From Siderastrea radians (lineage: Eukaryota > Cnidaria > Anthozoa > Scleractinia > Rhizangiidae), in contig OZ024897.1 in NCBI GenBank assembly GCA_964017195.1, positions 33,193,536-33,257,535 of the forward strand: a stretch of 64,000 bases of DNA, written 5' to 3'. The translations under genes and the position numbers were made by a program. The notes below the pieces were generated by a model, which worked only from the letters and a program-made list of their open reading frames with translations, had not been told where the DNA came from and did not search any database. This document shows, in pieces, positions 12,076 through 23,361 of the stretch (its first letter is position 1; the number at the start of each line of letters is the position of its first letter).

Positions 12076-13008
12076 ATCTGGTCCATTTAGGCCTGTATTG
12101 AACTCCGTAGCTGATGGCAACCTGCAATAATTTCTGTGAAATCATGCTTGAAATGTGTATTAATACAGTATTAACCGGCCGCAGTTTTCAAATTTACATC
12201 ATCTGTTTAATTTATAGCGACGTAAAATTAAAGGTTTAAACCAAGTTGCATGAGAGGCATTGAATTGCACTTCCAGTATTGTATACTTAACAAATACTTT
12301 ACGCTCACCTTTGTCAAGGTTGATGTAAGAAATGTTTCCCTAATATCCGTCGGTGACAAACCATTAGAGATATACAATGTGTGAGTGAAAATTCACTCTA
12401 TTTTTCATTTTTTTTAAAATGTGGCTTAAGAACGTCTACGCGGTTAAAAGCCGAAAACAAAATCGAAATTAAAATAGCGTTAAAGATTTATTTTATATCT
12501 TATCTAACTTTTCAGTTGCATATACAATGCTATAGAAATTCAAAGTGGCAAAAATATATATCAGTTCTTTGCGTAAAACTGTTGTCTGCGGTGTCAGTGG
12601 TTTGAATTGGATTTTAAACTGATCAGTATTGACCAAGATTTGAATTCAATGGTCAAGGATTGCTTTTAATTTGTAGTGTTCAACTTTGTACAATTTGTGC
12701 GTGTCGCCTACGCTATTTAAAAGCGGTTAAAACAAAATTTCAAGACTATTCATGGTTTGTCAAAAAAAACCCAACTTAATTTGACATCCATTCAATGCAT
12801 AATATTAAGTTGCTGGGGACAAGTATTCCATAAAAAGAAAAAAAAAATGTTATTCTTATTGACAAGCTAGCATTATCTGATATCGAGAACTGAACCGAAA
12901 TACTGATCAAAATGGCCAAATTAAAAATATCGACCACCTCAAACATTTATGAAGAAGCATAGCTTTCAACCTTTCTTGTCTGTGCTTTGTAAAAATGCTT
13001 CCTAACTG

Positions 13009-13078
13009 CCCACGCAGACGCTGCTAGGGTTTCGTAGGGGAGGAACACGTGACGAAACCCTAACAGCGTCTGCGTGGG
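13009..13078. repeat. 27-bp inverted repeat (small foldback)
   Basis: Arms 13009-13035 and 13052-13078 are reverse complements with one mismatch (start CCCACGCAGACGCTG). The loop is 16 bases and contains 'cacgtg'. Likely a minimal foldback or MITE. Confidence 0.88.
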
Positions 13079-13845
13079 AGGCGAAATGCCTCCTTTATTT
13101 TATACGAATGAACTGTTCGGCAAAAAATTCTGGGTATTTTAATTTTCAAGGATGAAACGTTAAGGGTCCTAGCAATATGACAAACGAAATTCTACCCCCC
13201 CCTTCCAATCCCACTGCCTTTAACGAAAATAAGTCATCGCATCTTTTTACGAAATTACATGTAATCCTAAAACTACGCACAATGTTTCATTGGAGACCTC
13301 ATCTTTTTTTCGTGTTTACAAATCACTTTTTTTGGGGGGTGATAAAAAGTAATGGCGACTACTTTGGAATGAGGTCCTTCTCGATTGCATGTTCTACTTC
13401 GATCAGACTCAACATCAGTAATTACATTCGTCCACTGGTTCTTACAATACCTGCAAAAACCATGTAAGCATTAACAGGATTTGGTAAAATTGATCTATCT
13501 TTTCTTTTCATTTGCTGTCTGAGCAGTCTTCCCGCTTCGCCCATCGAAGAGCGGCAAAGGGCTTCGGAACCAGAACGTCACGAAATAGCCCCACTGAGAG
13601 GTTATATAACGATCCTTTGGGACGTACACGTATTGTTGAATTGTTGCTACACATGCTTGTAATAGTAAAAAAGATCCATTGCTTTGGGCAGAAATTTGGC
13701 ATTTTCATTTTCCTCGGCGGCCCTCTTTCCTTGTTCCCAGAAGAGTTGTTCCAGTCATGAAAAGCAAACCAGTGTGCGTACGTTGTAGCTATCAGCGGTG
13801 CTGACGTCTAAAAGCGAAAAACGAACAAAGCCTTGACACACTGGA

Positions 13846-14033
13846 CAGAGGCGGATCCAGGGGGGTGGATTTGGTGGCTAGCCATCCCCCCCTTTTAGTG
13901 GTCGCTTAAGCTTAAAATTATGAAAGGGAACAAAACTATCACTGAGGCGATTTTGTCTCCGATTGTTCCGATAACGTTCTGTCAGGTCAGCCTCCCCCCC
14001 CTTCCCCCATCGAAAATCCTAGATCCGCCTCTG
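13846..14033. mobile_element. hAT-like MITE, about 188 bp
   Basis: Ends are CAGAGGCGGATCCAGG on the left and CCTAGATCCGCCTCTG on the right, an imperfect TIR starting with CAG. The interior is C/G-run rich near both ends. CAG-type termini of this form are typical of hAT-family MITEs. I could not read a clean target duplication on the flanks, so the superfamily is an inference from the termini. Confidence 0.75.
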
Positions 14034-14887
14034 CAAAAGTTGTGATCAGCGACGTGATCAAACACTGTTCCGTCGCACAAAATGTTGGATGGAATGCGTT
14101 ACCTAGCTCAAACATTGTAGTTTCGTACAACTGTTTGCGTCACAGACACTGATGTTCTGTCGAGTGTTGGGCTTTTCTGCTTTCTCATGCAAAGTTTCTT
14201 AGCACAAGTGACTAATTAAAGGAATTCGGTTTTTGTCTTGCATAGTATTGACTAAATTTTCGGTGTTTATCAATGATATATATAACCACTAAAAAGTCAA
14301 GCTTCTTTTTTTCAGACAGCTCCCTCTTGTAACTCCAACAGTGTTCATGCTATGACTGTGAATCGTAAATGGGTTGTCTGTACGGCAACACACACAGAAC
14401 GACTAGCCCTTTTCTTTATAAAATCGGATACAGAACGAACTCTAAATGTTCCTGTTTATCGATTATCTTTCTGATACAAATCATTTTATGCTTATGGGAC
14501 TTAATCGTGTACGTCAGGAGAAGGTTTGTATCGAATTTGTGGATATTCAGTGAACAGGCATTTCAGTCATTTTATCAATAATAGAATGCTAACAACATGT
14601 CATTTCACGTCGAATGACGTCATAATTGACAAAAAACCGCACCTTGATCTTGGATCCGCATTGGAGTTTTTATTTTTCCATCACGTACGAAAGGTAACCT
14701 TAATCGACTCAAACGTAGTCAAAAGCTATAAAATGTTCTACATAAAATGTAAAGTTTATTTAGTCTTCACGAAAGTTACCGTTTTTCTTATTTAAATGGA
14801 GAATTAATCAAGGAACTGATTCAACCTCGGGTAACCAGCTTGTCTGTAAGGTAATGGATGGTTTTTTTCGTGGTTTTTTGATTTAAC
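14034..14887. other. Non-coding stretch, nothing recognised
   Basis: Contains short reading frames only. None shows a domain or motif I recognise. Confidence 0.5.
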
Positions 14888-15061
14888 ACTGTAAACTATG
14901 GTAAACATAGCATAAGATATTTAGGTCCCTATCTCTGGGGAAAAATGGACAAAGACCTTCGCAACAAAACAAGCCTTCATGAATTTAAAAAAGCAGTTCG
15001 GGCCATTAACCTAACAGATGTGTTGGACGGAAGATGCAGCTGCTATGCTTGCTTAACATAA
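14888..15061 (+). pseudogene. LINE (CR1/L2-like) ORF2 C-terminal fragment
   Basis: In one frame this reads NYGKHSIRYLGPYLWGKM, then DKDLRNKTSLHEFKKAV, and ends CSCYACLT before a TAA. This ending (a 'G..LWN.L...LR...S...FK...K..L' core with a Cys-containing tail) is the familiar C-terminus of CR1/L2-type non-LTR retrotransposon ORF2, just downstream of the reverse transcriptase. Only the last 57 codons remain, so it is a 5'-truncated copy. The AT-rich sequence to about 15350 is probably its 3' untranslated region. It ends close to the hAT element at 15360. Confidence 0.7.
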
Positions 15062-15354
15062 TTATAATACAACTAACTTAGGTAATCTTGAACTTATTTT
15101 TTTTAACTAATTAGACCTATAAAACATATTTAAATTGTTAATTACCTATCTATATATCTATTTTATATAATATTAGTATTTTAAATTTTATATATATTTT
15201 ATATTTGTATTGCTAGTGTCCCCAATTAGCCATCCATAGCTAAATACCCTGTATGTTCAACACTTTTTTCCCTGCCCATATTTATCCTGATTTCTGTCAG
15301 ATTAGGAAATATCCTAATGCGTTGTGCAATACCCTATTATACAAAGCACAAGTA
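15062..15354 (+). repeat. Probable 3' UTR of the LINE fragment
   Basis: AT-rich non-coding sequence directly after the LINE ORF2 stop codon. No second reading frame is present. The exact 3' end is not visible because there is no clear simple-repeat tail or target duplication. Confidence 0.4.
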
Positions 15355-16129
15355 AATAGCAGGGGCGTAGCCAAGATTTTTTTAGAGGTACGCACATTTT
15401 TCCAAATTCAGTAGGGAGAAATTACCCCCCTCCCCATTTCATTTAATAATTAGTGCTGAGGTCCTCCGGTTGTTTATTATCGTAGCTTAGTGTTTTGCAA
15501 TTGAATGTTGTTATCATTGCGCTTCACATACTTTTTTCGTTGACTTATTCACTGTAGTGCACAGTGTACCTATAATAAGACATCCATGCCCATGTTTCAC
15601 TAAGTTTCACCCTTCTTATAAATGTTTTAGGCGAACAGTGTGCAACGTTCTTAAAGGGGCATAGTCACGAGGATCTCGTCGATTTCTGGTCAAAACTGTG
15701 CTAAAATTATCGGTAGCTAACTTTATCCATGCCCAACATTGTTTGCACATTTAAAGGAACATGTTAACTTAATTTCGTTGAGAAAAAACAAACTATGACC
15801 ATTTAATATCGATTTAATGTCAACACGCTGTAAGAATTTGAAAAGTTTAGCCTAATTTTTTCAAATTGCAATCCATTTCCATCCGTACCATCTATAGCAA
15901 CAGACGACAGAAAATAGTTTCAGTGAAGAAATAGAGTCTTTGATAAAAAAACATTATTATTCAGTATTTGTGGGCGTTCATTGATGTGTGGACATATTTT
16001 TTATTTTTAAAGTGCCTAAAATAGCGTGACTGTGCCCTTTTAAGAACCGAATAAGGAGCTTCTGAAACTATGTAAAATGATCTATGGGGTGTTACAAGTT
16101 GCAATATTTATAAGCACAGGGATAGTCTT

Positions 16130-16554
16130 CGATCTTTCTTCCCAGCAAACTCTGAGATAACTTGGTCGACGTCAATCGACTTCCTTGTGTTTACGTACAT
16201 GATGGACCGCTAATGAAGGCAATCTCTCATCAGACATTGTGTTCCGAAGTGCCATTTGAAGCCTCTTCATGCCACTTCTACGACACAAGTTGACACAGGA
16301 TATGTCAGAAGCGTCGTCATGACTACGTCAATTCCTGGGTACAATTCTTCATTGGTGTAGTCCAGCGTTTCGACCAAGGTTTGGGGATTCTCATCTTTAC
16401 TCAACCGCCACAGATGACGACAACTAGAGACCTCTCGTTTGAAATCATCAAGAGACATGTGCATGTCTTCTCCATAGTGGCTATATAAATTATGTTTTCC
16501 ACTCCTTTTTCTGTCAACCCTTGAAGTTTTCCTGAAATGAAAATGGAGTATCAA
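16130..16554 (-). pseudogene. hAT transposase C-terminal (dimerisation) region, frameshifted
   Basis: One frame (16554 down to 16267) reads ELYPGIDVVMTTLLTYPVST, the stretch just before the conserved hAT dimerisation motif. A second frame directly downstream reads MKRLQMALRNTMSDERLPSL followed by AVHHVRKHK. Together they match the familiar hAT pattern 'LLTLPVS..SAERSFS.L+RLK..LR.TM.EERL..LA..H'. The frame changes between the two parts, where the SAERSFS block should be, and again after a TGA near 16185. The enzyme would cut and rejoin DNA at the element ends, but this copy is dead. Upstream catalytic exons are not recognisable. Confidence 0.75.
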
Positions 16555-17423
16555 AAATTTATGTAAACAAGTGAAGTGAGACTCTCATACGCATTAGCTA
16601 ATGTAAAGGTGTTATCAAAAAGTACCAGGTATTAGATGTGTGCCTGGAAGCCCTGTAAGGGTTCCACTAACCGCTCGTTGACTTCAGATATTGGGAAGGT
16701 GTATCTGCTTCAACGTTGGCACGGTGTTGCTGCCTTCCCGCTCTTCTAGGAATACTTGGATCGAGGCTGTATAAAGCATAAATCTCTGTGGCCTTTTGTA
16801 ACATCCCCGTCTTCCTTGGATACTATCACCAGATCTTATTCAGAGCTCTACACCCATTTTACCGTTATTGGCATCGTAACGCATTTTATGTTCCACTAAG
16901 CTATAGTAAATTCTTCGGTGATTATTTTGTTAGCCACCAGATTATTAGGAATAGAAGCAAAGTAGCTATGCTTACCTGATGGTATACTGATGATCGGCGG
17001 GTAAATTCAAACACATGCTACAAAATCACAGTCGTTCTGACGAAATCCCACTTGAGGAAAGACGAATGCAGCCCACGAGCTTTATTGTCTCCCCCTTCAC
17101 TTAGCTCAGTCATTAAGCGCGTGTCTGTGCAGTATTTTATTTCCATCTCTTTCGAAGCTAAGAGAAGTCTTTACCTGGAGCGGTAGCATTAGAAGTAAAC
17201 TATTTAGCTTATGAGATCTCCTCGTTTGTAAAAGCGCTTTGTCTTCGCTTTGTCCTCGCAGCGACAAAATGAGATCTATGATCAAATGTCGCGATGCGTG
17301 TTTGAAAGAGTATGCACTTTGGCTTGGATCGTTTCAATAGTGCTGTTTATTGATCGCCATCAAGAGCAGGTACGCGAAAGACAATGAACGTCAGCATTGA
17401 AGTGATTGAGATTTTATTCACTA

Positions 17424-17520
17424 ATCACTCTTTTATTATTTATTTATTTATTTATTTACTTTTCATTTATTCATTTATTTATTTACTTTTCATTCATTTA
17501 TTTATTATTTATTCATTTAC
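17424..17520. repeat. (TTTA)n microsatellite with TTCA variants
   Basis: Interrupted TTTA and ATTT units with CTTTTCATTCATT interruptions that themselves recur twice, so the tract is a compound repeat of about 30-bp higher-order units. Confidence 0.9.
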
Positions 17521-17580
17521 TTTTTGTGGCATTTTTCAGGTACGCACGTGCGTACATGCGTACAGGTAGCTACGCCCCTG

Positions 17581-18517
17581 AATAGCGTCCTTGTACAGTC
17601 TGATGTTGCGCTTGCGGCACCAATCTTGATAGCGCGGTCTCTTTCTATATACTAGCGGTGAAAATAAGTAAGCGTCATTTCCAGCTAGTAAACGTCTACT
17701 CGCTAATGTGCGACGATGCAGCGTGCAAACATGGAGCACTGTTTGGGGGCGAGGGTGGTTCAAGTACCAAATATCCGAGCACAGAGCACGTGCGCATCAG
17801 AGAGTACAACCGATCAATTGAGCGCCACCAGTTACAGACACCCTGCAAGCCATTTTTGTTAACCGGTTTAAACACTGAAGCACGGCTGATATTAGCCAGG
17901 GCAGGTAAGTTTGAGACATATCTTTTTAATCTCACGTTAAGCCGTGCTCTGGTGCTGTGTACGTGCGCGCTTAGTTGCACTATTGTAGTCATAAGGCAGG
18001 TAAAAATGAAAAGGTTTACCTATTTATTTTCTATAAGTTGATTTATCAATGAACAGGCGTCAAAAGCGTGGAGCGCTTTCTTTGCAAGCTAGATGTAATG
18101 AATTACATTCTACATGCCATTTTCTTGCTCTCGGTCTGATTTTTTTGGTATTTTATCACATGATCGAGCAATCAGCAATTATGAAGCGCGCGCTGATTGG
18201 CTACGTTTCAAGAATAAGGGGCCTATATTTGAGGGCAGGGGCTAATAAAATGGGGGAGGGCTTTATTTTAGAATTTTACGGTACTCCCAGTAAGATAACA
18301 TGCTCGGAGACCCAGCGAACTCTGCGGTCATTCCCAAAGGAGCCGGAAAAAACCAACGGTGGATCCTTGAGCATGTTTTGAGCCTCCGGATTGCGAATAA
18401 ACTTTGGAAAAGTTTGACTGAAAATATCTCGTGCGATATAACGTTTTTCCCGTAAAATTTACCTTCATTTTCTTTGTCGGGTAAAAGTCAGATCTTTATA
18501 TAGAATTTTATAAACGA
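17581..18517. other. Non-coding stretch, nothing recognised
   Basis: Overlapping reading frames of 75-127 codons occur on both strands here, but none shows a recognisable domain and they are probably chance frames in a less AT-rich segment. Confidence 0.45.
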
Positions 18518-18927
18518 TTTAAGGTGGATGAGTTCCTGACCGAGGGGCAGATCCAGAGCTTCTTCACCAGAACAGCCGTCAAACTTCGCCATGCTGTCGC
18601 CCCAGAAGACGACGACGAAACGGATGACAACCGAGCGGCCGAAGATGAGGAGGCTTTCTCTACTATTTCTCAGATGCGCACAACACCATCCTGATGAAAT
18701 GCGCACCAGTGCATGACACCTGGCATGACACCTGGCATGACACCTGGCATGACTGGCATGACCCCATAGTCTACGACACGTGTAACCTCTGTGCGATGAG
18801 CTCGTCCAACAAGCTCAGTAAGCTGACGGTAGCCCAGCTACGTGAGATTTGCTCCCACTTCAACATGGAGGATAAACCCTCTGGGAACAGGAAGAAGCCC
18901 TATCTGATTTTATTTCAGAACATATAG
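18518..18927 (+). pseudogene. Broken coding fragment with acidic segment and SAP-like helix
   Basis: The first frame reads FKVDEFLTEGQIQSFFTRTA, then an acidic run (DDDETDD), and stops at TGA 18692-18694. The coding sense continues one frame over: the sequence there carries DAHNTILMKCAPVHD, a repeat expansion (DTWH repeated), then PIVYDTCNLC and NKLSKLTVAQLREICSHF. The last part resembles a SAP DNA-binding helix-turn-helix (LTVAQLREIC...SGN+K). A protein family of this layout recurs in cnidarian and fish genomes, I believe linked to mobile elements; that is memory, not shown here. A frameshift near 18670 and the tandem expansion mark this copy as broken. No function is claimed. Confidence 0.5.
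18712..18762 (+). repeat. 12-bp tandem repeat CATGACACCTGG
   Basis: About four copies of CATGACACCTGG, the last shortened to CATGACTGG, sit inside the broken coding fragment 18518-18927 and encode the repeated DTWH residues. The unit length is a multiple of three, so expansion itself kept the frame. Confidence 0.9.
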
Positions 18928-20955
18928 GTGCCTGCTCTTGCGCATCCTAGTAGAACCAGTGTAACACGAACTCTTGATAGGAGCAAAAGCAGTTCGAATT
19001 AGCGCTTCGAGTAAAGGCGTGTTTTAACTTTCCCATAAAGACTATCACAAGAAAAAAAAGGAATCAGCGCGAGTAAACGAGGGAATTTGAGTTTGCCGAG
19101 TTTAAGTTATCAGGGTTCTACTGTGATTTTTTTAAAATTTAGAATTCCTTTTTTTCCCCCTAAGAATCTCCTCTAAACGAAGTGGCAGTGTTGTCGGTCT
19201 TCCTGTGTTTGGTCTCCCTGTGTATCATGTTATGTAACGCAATCTCAACTCACGTAACAGCACTTCCACGAGACTCGTGACATGTCGAGCGTGCGGAGAT
19301 TTCGCTGTAATTTGCCTCAGTTTTTGTGGAAATGAAGAAAAACAAGGACACAAGGTACAAACAAACAAACATATTGTAGACCTGACTATATACTAGGCAG
19401 CATAGTTATTTGGTGTAGATTTTGAACACTTCGCTGTGTCGTGGTAAGGACATGACTTACATATTTACATTAGCGAGGCAAGTTCAAATGCCTGACTGAG
19501 CCGGGATTTGAGTTCTTTTCGACTAACAATAGGTGTAAGATTTTCCACCTAATGTCTACGAAGCATTTATATATCACTGTGGGACTTGAGATTGCCTAAC
19601 TTAAACGTATTTGGCTGAAACATTTGTTTGAGTATTGATTTGTGTCGCGCCAAACCTCAAAACTGTCAAGTTAGGAAGATCTAATTTCGCTCAACTGCTC
19701 CCTGTATTTCGCGTTCCCAAAAATTCATTTCATATGTTGCTCTAAGTTTTAAAACCATGTTTTGAAAGCTTAGAGATTGCTTTTTAATGTGGATTGTCTT
19801 TTGCAGTTTGAAACTAGGTACCGGGTGTGATTTTAGGCCTTCGAATTTCGACAAAATTTTGCTCGCTTGAAATCCTCGAAATTTTGTAAATATTTTAAAA
19901 TCTGTAAAATATTCTAGTCACAATCAATTCAAGAACATAACCACTCGGAATGCGTTTTAAAATCCCCTGAAGACTATAAAAAGCTTTCTCGGTTGAACGA
20001 TATTTGAATTAGAATAAAATCGAGCTCTTTCCGTAGTCCCGTCTAGGGCCCCGAAAAAGCGGTCTGGCGGAGGCCGTAAAGCGCCCGAACTTAACACCCG
20101 CCGTTTCACCAAAATATTTATCCGATGAAACTAAAATTTATATTTTCATTAATAGAATACCTAGGATAGTCTACAGAATTTTTTTTTGGATTTTTCAAAA
20201 TTTTTATAATTCCCACCCCTGGTCGATATTTACAGACATCCGCTCTTAAGGAATAGAAAATTGTCACATAAATGTCTTCCTCGCTTTGGTCAGCTTGGTC
20301 AGCTAAAACAATTTTTGTCTGCGTCTCAATCACACTTCGCGTTTTGAGCTCGCTTTGTCAAAACCTGCTCCCTTCCCTGTCTCAGTAAACATCTGTCTTG
20401 TATTCGAATTGACTCGGACAGGCTGGTTGGAAATCAAAATGTTCTCCTACAAAAAAGAATAATTCGACTCGGAAGCTGATTAAAAAGGAGCGCAGAAACA
20501 AACTTCATAGGAATGTGAATTCGGGTTGTGTTCACTGCAGCCCTGAGTCCGTCTTGTGTATAATTTCTGATGTACTTGTCACGGAAATTTGTACGACTCA
20601 ACAATCACCAACCAGCAACCAGCGATTATCTTTTAGGATCTAACATCAGCCTATGACTTCATTGACGTTATCAGCTAAAAAATAGGACAAGCTCCAAACA
20701 TACATCAACACGATAAAAATTAAACCCGGCATTAACCGACCGACATACGAGACTTTGACTTAAGTTCAAGACCAGGAAAAATAGAATGAAAGATAACCTG
20801 CGTAACTGATACTCAATGAACAAATTAAGAGCAAAACAAGATGCTCGAGGTACCACTATATTTCGGTCCTAGCATAAGCAAGCTCTGCAGGTGCGTCAAT
20901 TAACACCAATAGTGTTGATTTTGGCATAAATTACAAAACCACCCATTTTTTTTGT
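18928..20955. other. Non-coding stretch, nothing recognised
   Basis: About 2 kb with only short reading frames on both strands and no repeat that I can match elsewhere in the window. Confidence 0.5.
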
Positions 20956-21130
20956 TCACTAGCGTTAAGGACAAACATCTCTCCTTAGCTTATCACTACT
21001 CCTGCTCCAGTTGCAATGGCTGCTACACTGGAGAAAACGGAACGTATATTCTGGAGATTGAACAAACTGTTGAAGACGGAGCCTGTACCAAAGATTCTGC
21101 AACCTACAGGAGTGTCAAATTTTACAACGT
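20956..21130 (+). other. Possible Cys-rich exon, isolated
   Basis: The plus-strand frame reads SLAYHYSCSSCNGCYTGENG followed by TYILEIEQTVEDGACTKDSA. The dense Cys spacing and balanced composition look more protein-like than the surroundings. A TTTTTTTT-rich tract directly upstream could be a splice acceptor region. There is no partner exon that I can identify, and no ATG in a good position. It may be an exon of an unrecognised secreted protein or chance. Confidence 0.25.
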
Positions 21131-21699
21131 ATTAAGTTTTTTTGAACCTTTCCAAACCTTTTTTCTGACTAACCACCGACGAACAATAACGTCACTGCCA
21201 TATGTGATTTCTATATTTTAACGACACTTCTACCATTGTCACTGACAAAAGTGGAATTTTCTACTACATTTCTTTCTTTCTACACTAGAACAGAAAGCCA
21301 GTAATTAATGGCACCGGATTGAAAGTGTGGTGCGGTGGCGCTAAAAGTGTTTGAACCAGCTTAAAAAACGTGCAACGCCAAATCACGAATTATGCTCAAG
21401 TTGTTTCGTGTAACATGCCTGTCGTCAATTTTTTTTGCTCAACGCCATCCCCGCCAGATCCCTATTCGCTTCCCCTCGTTGCGCTAACACGAGTGTCACC
21501 AACGGATTTCGCGTGCACATTGCGTTAAGAATCGCCCCGTGTAACAAAAATCGACTCTTGAGTTGCCTTAAAAATCGTCGTTGCAAATAGTCCCGTGTAA
21601 CATCACCTTAAAGATCGAAATATATCGCTCCTTCAAAAATCTCAAATACTTCATCCTCTCTTGGTCAAAGGGTTAAACTAGAATCGACCAAAAGAGCGT

Positions 21700-21950
21700 T
21701 TTTTTATAAAGGGGCCGATATTTTTAATAATTGTATATGAACCTAGTTTTAGTCTTTTTATCGCTTTTTATATGTCTTTTCTTAGATTTCTTATATAGCT
21801 TTTTAACTGTTTTTCATATTTTATTTTATTAACTATTCATTTATTTATTTTTAACGCAGGACCCATGTTGATAGCAGTTTTTATAACTGAAATGGTCATC
21901 CTGCATAAATATGTTTATTTATTATTATTATTATTATTAAAATGCATTTG
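21700..21950 (+). repeat. LINE 3' UTR and tail fragment
   Basis: An AT-rich stretch ends with 'gaccatgttgatagc'-like text, 'ctgaaatggtcatcctgc' and 'ataaatatgtttatttatta' followed by a (TTA)n tail. This is the usual 3' end of CR1/L2-type LINEs in cnidarian genomes. No ORF2 codons remain upstream. Confidence 0.55.
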
Positions 21951-22009
21951 TGCGGATTATCTTTTATTCCAGCTGAGATGTCACCGAGATGTACATGTTA
22001 AACTTCAAG

Positions 22010-22240
22010 TTAGTGGGTTTCTGTCTTCGAGTGTGTGAATTTAATCCCAAAGGTTGTCGGGCCATTCAAATGAAAGCTATACAAGAGGGTATTATCTCAG
22101 TTTTGAGTCTGCGGATGAAATCGTAAAGTGTGAGAACAAAAAATGAATGTTTTTGAACACTGCTTTCCTACGTGATTATTACGTGATTCGTACTTTTGAG
22201 CCTGTGGATGAGTAAGGCTTTCAGTCAGCAATTCTTTTTT
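22010..22240. repeat. Diverged copy of the repeat found at the window start
   Basis: Carries 'gccattcaaatgaaagct' and 'ctcagttttgagtctgcgg' followed by 'atgaaatcgtaaagtgtg', matching the phrases at positions 1-60 in a different arrangement. Contains a 13-base T run near 22228. Confidence 0.5.
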
Positions 22241-23361
22241 TTTTTTTGCAGTATTTGCAAACTAAGTCAGAGGTTTCTGTTACTTTGAACCTAAGAAATT
22301 TCGCGCAAGGTTGTAAGGATTTGGATAAGTGAGAATGGCGGTGCACTTTGATGATTCCGATTTATGTGCGATTCGGTTAAACCATTTGATTTGCATTTAA
22401 ATTTTGGGCTTGTTCCATTTTATGTCAGCGATTATGTTGTCACCCGCCGTCGGACGAAATTTTCCATATATTTTCATTAACTGGATTAAGGAGTTGGAAA
22501 AAAAAACCAGTCTAATATGCATATCTTTCTTTTGTGGATAACACAGATTTAGTTTTCTTTGAAATCTCAACCAATTTTACCGTAATCTAACTGCCATATT
22601 CTTAATTTACGAGGGGAGGCTTTTGAAATAATGCTTACGTCTGAAATAGATAGAGACTAAATAACGCGCAGTTTGCTCAAAGCAAATGCAGCCGATATTA
22701 AACTTCCGTGCAGATTATGTTCGGAATCACTTTATGAACTGCAGAGCCAGATTTATTGAGGATAAGGTACATCAGGGAATATTTAACAAATCAAGTGAAG
22801 GATCGTCTGATAAGGTGACTTTATTTAAAGTTGCTTCATTTTCCCCTCGTGATCTGACAATCTTCTTTGTCAAATAGACAGCAGCTGGCCACTAAAGAGT
22901 GGAATTAATGTTGAAACTGTCAGGTGCAAATAAGGGTTGCAGGAAGCGTTATAGCTTCAGTGTCAATTCTTTTATTTGTAACTCGAAACGCTCTCTTTCC
23001 TCTGCAGAAACTACCGTCCGGAATCGTGACAGACCTCATTTACCAATTTTTCTTCAGTTTTACTCTTCTTCGTTATGATCAACATTTTTAATTTAACACA
23101 AATCAGACTGGAAATTGCAGTTTTAAACCTAAATGTACTCTCTCATGGTGGTTTGAAGTGATTTACATAACACAGGACGTACAGTTGCCTATGCATCGCT
23201 GTGAGTGCGCCCGGGCAAGGTCAGCCTATTGGTGAAGACAAACAGACTTTTATTCATAACAAATTGCATTTATAGTTGTCAACGTTGATAGTAACTTATC
23301 GCTTGAAAATAACTCTTCGCGCCGACGCTTTAATTACTGAAGTATACACCGTGTTAGTAAG
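22241..23361. other. Upstream region of the plus-strand GPCR gene
   Basis: No recognised coding sequence. It would hold the promoter and 5' UTR of the receptor at 23362, but no TATA box or initiator can be fixed with confidence. Confidence 0.4.

Larger units (their letters stand above)
11413..13845. other. Non-coding stretch upstream of GPCR gene, two hairpins
   Basis: No recognised gene. Contains a perfect 14-bp hairpin (12046-12075) and a 27-bp hairpin (13009-13078), both annotated separately. A promoter for the minus-strand GPCR would lie just above 11412, but I cannot mark one with confidence. Confidence 0.5.
15360..17580 (-). mobile_element. hAT element with 5-bp target duplication
   Basis: Inverted ends read CAGGGGCGTAGC on the left and GCTACGCCCCTG on the right. 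The 5-mer AATAG abuts both ends (15355-15359 and 17581-17585). The 2221-bp body carries a decayed hAT transposase C-terminus on the minus strand (16130-16554), which supports the hAT assignment directly. Standard hAT duplications are 8 bp; a hAT subgroup with 5-bp duplications (hAT5 in repeat catalogues, from memory) would fit. The element also contains a (TTTA)n tract near its right end. Confidence 0.85.
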
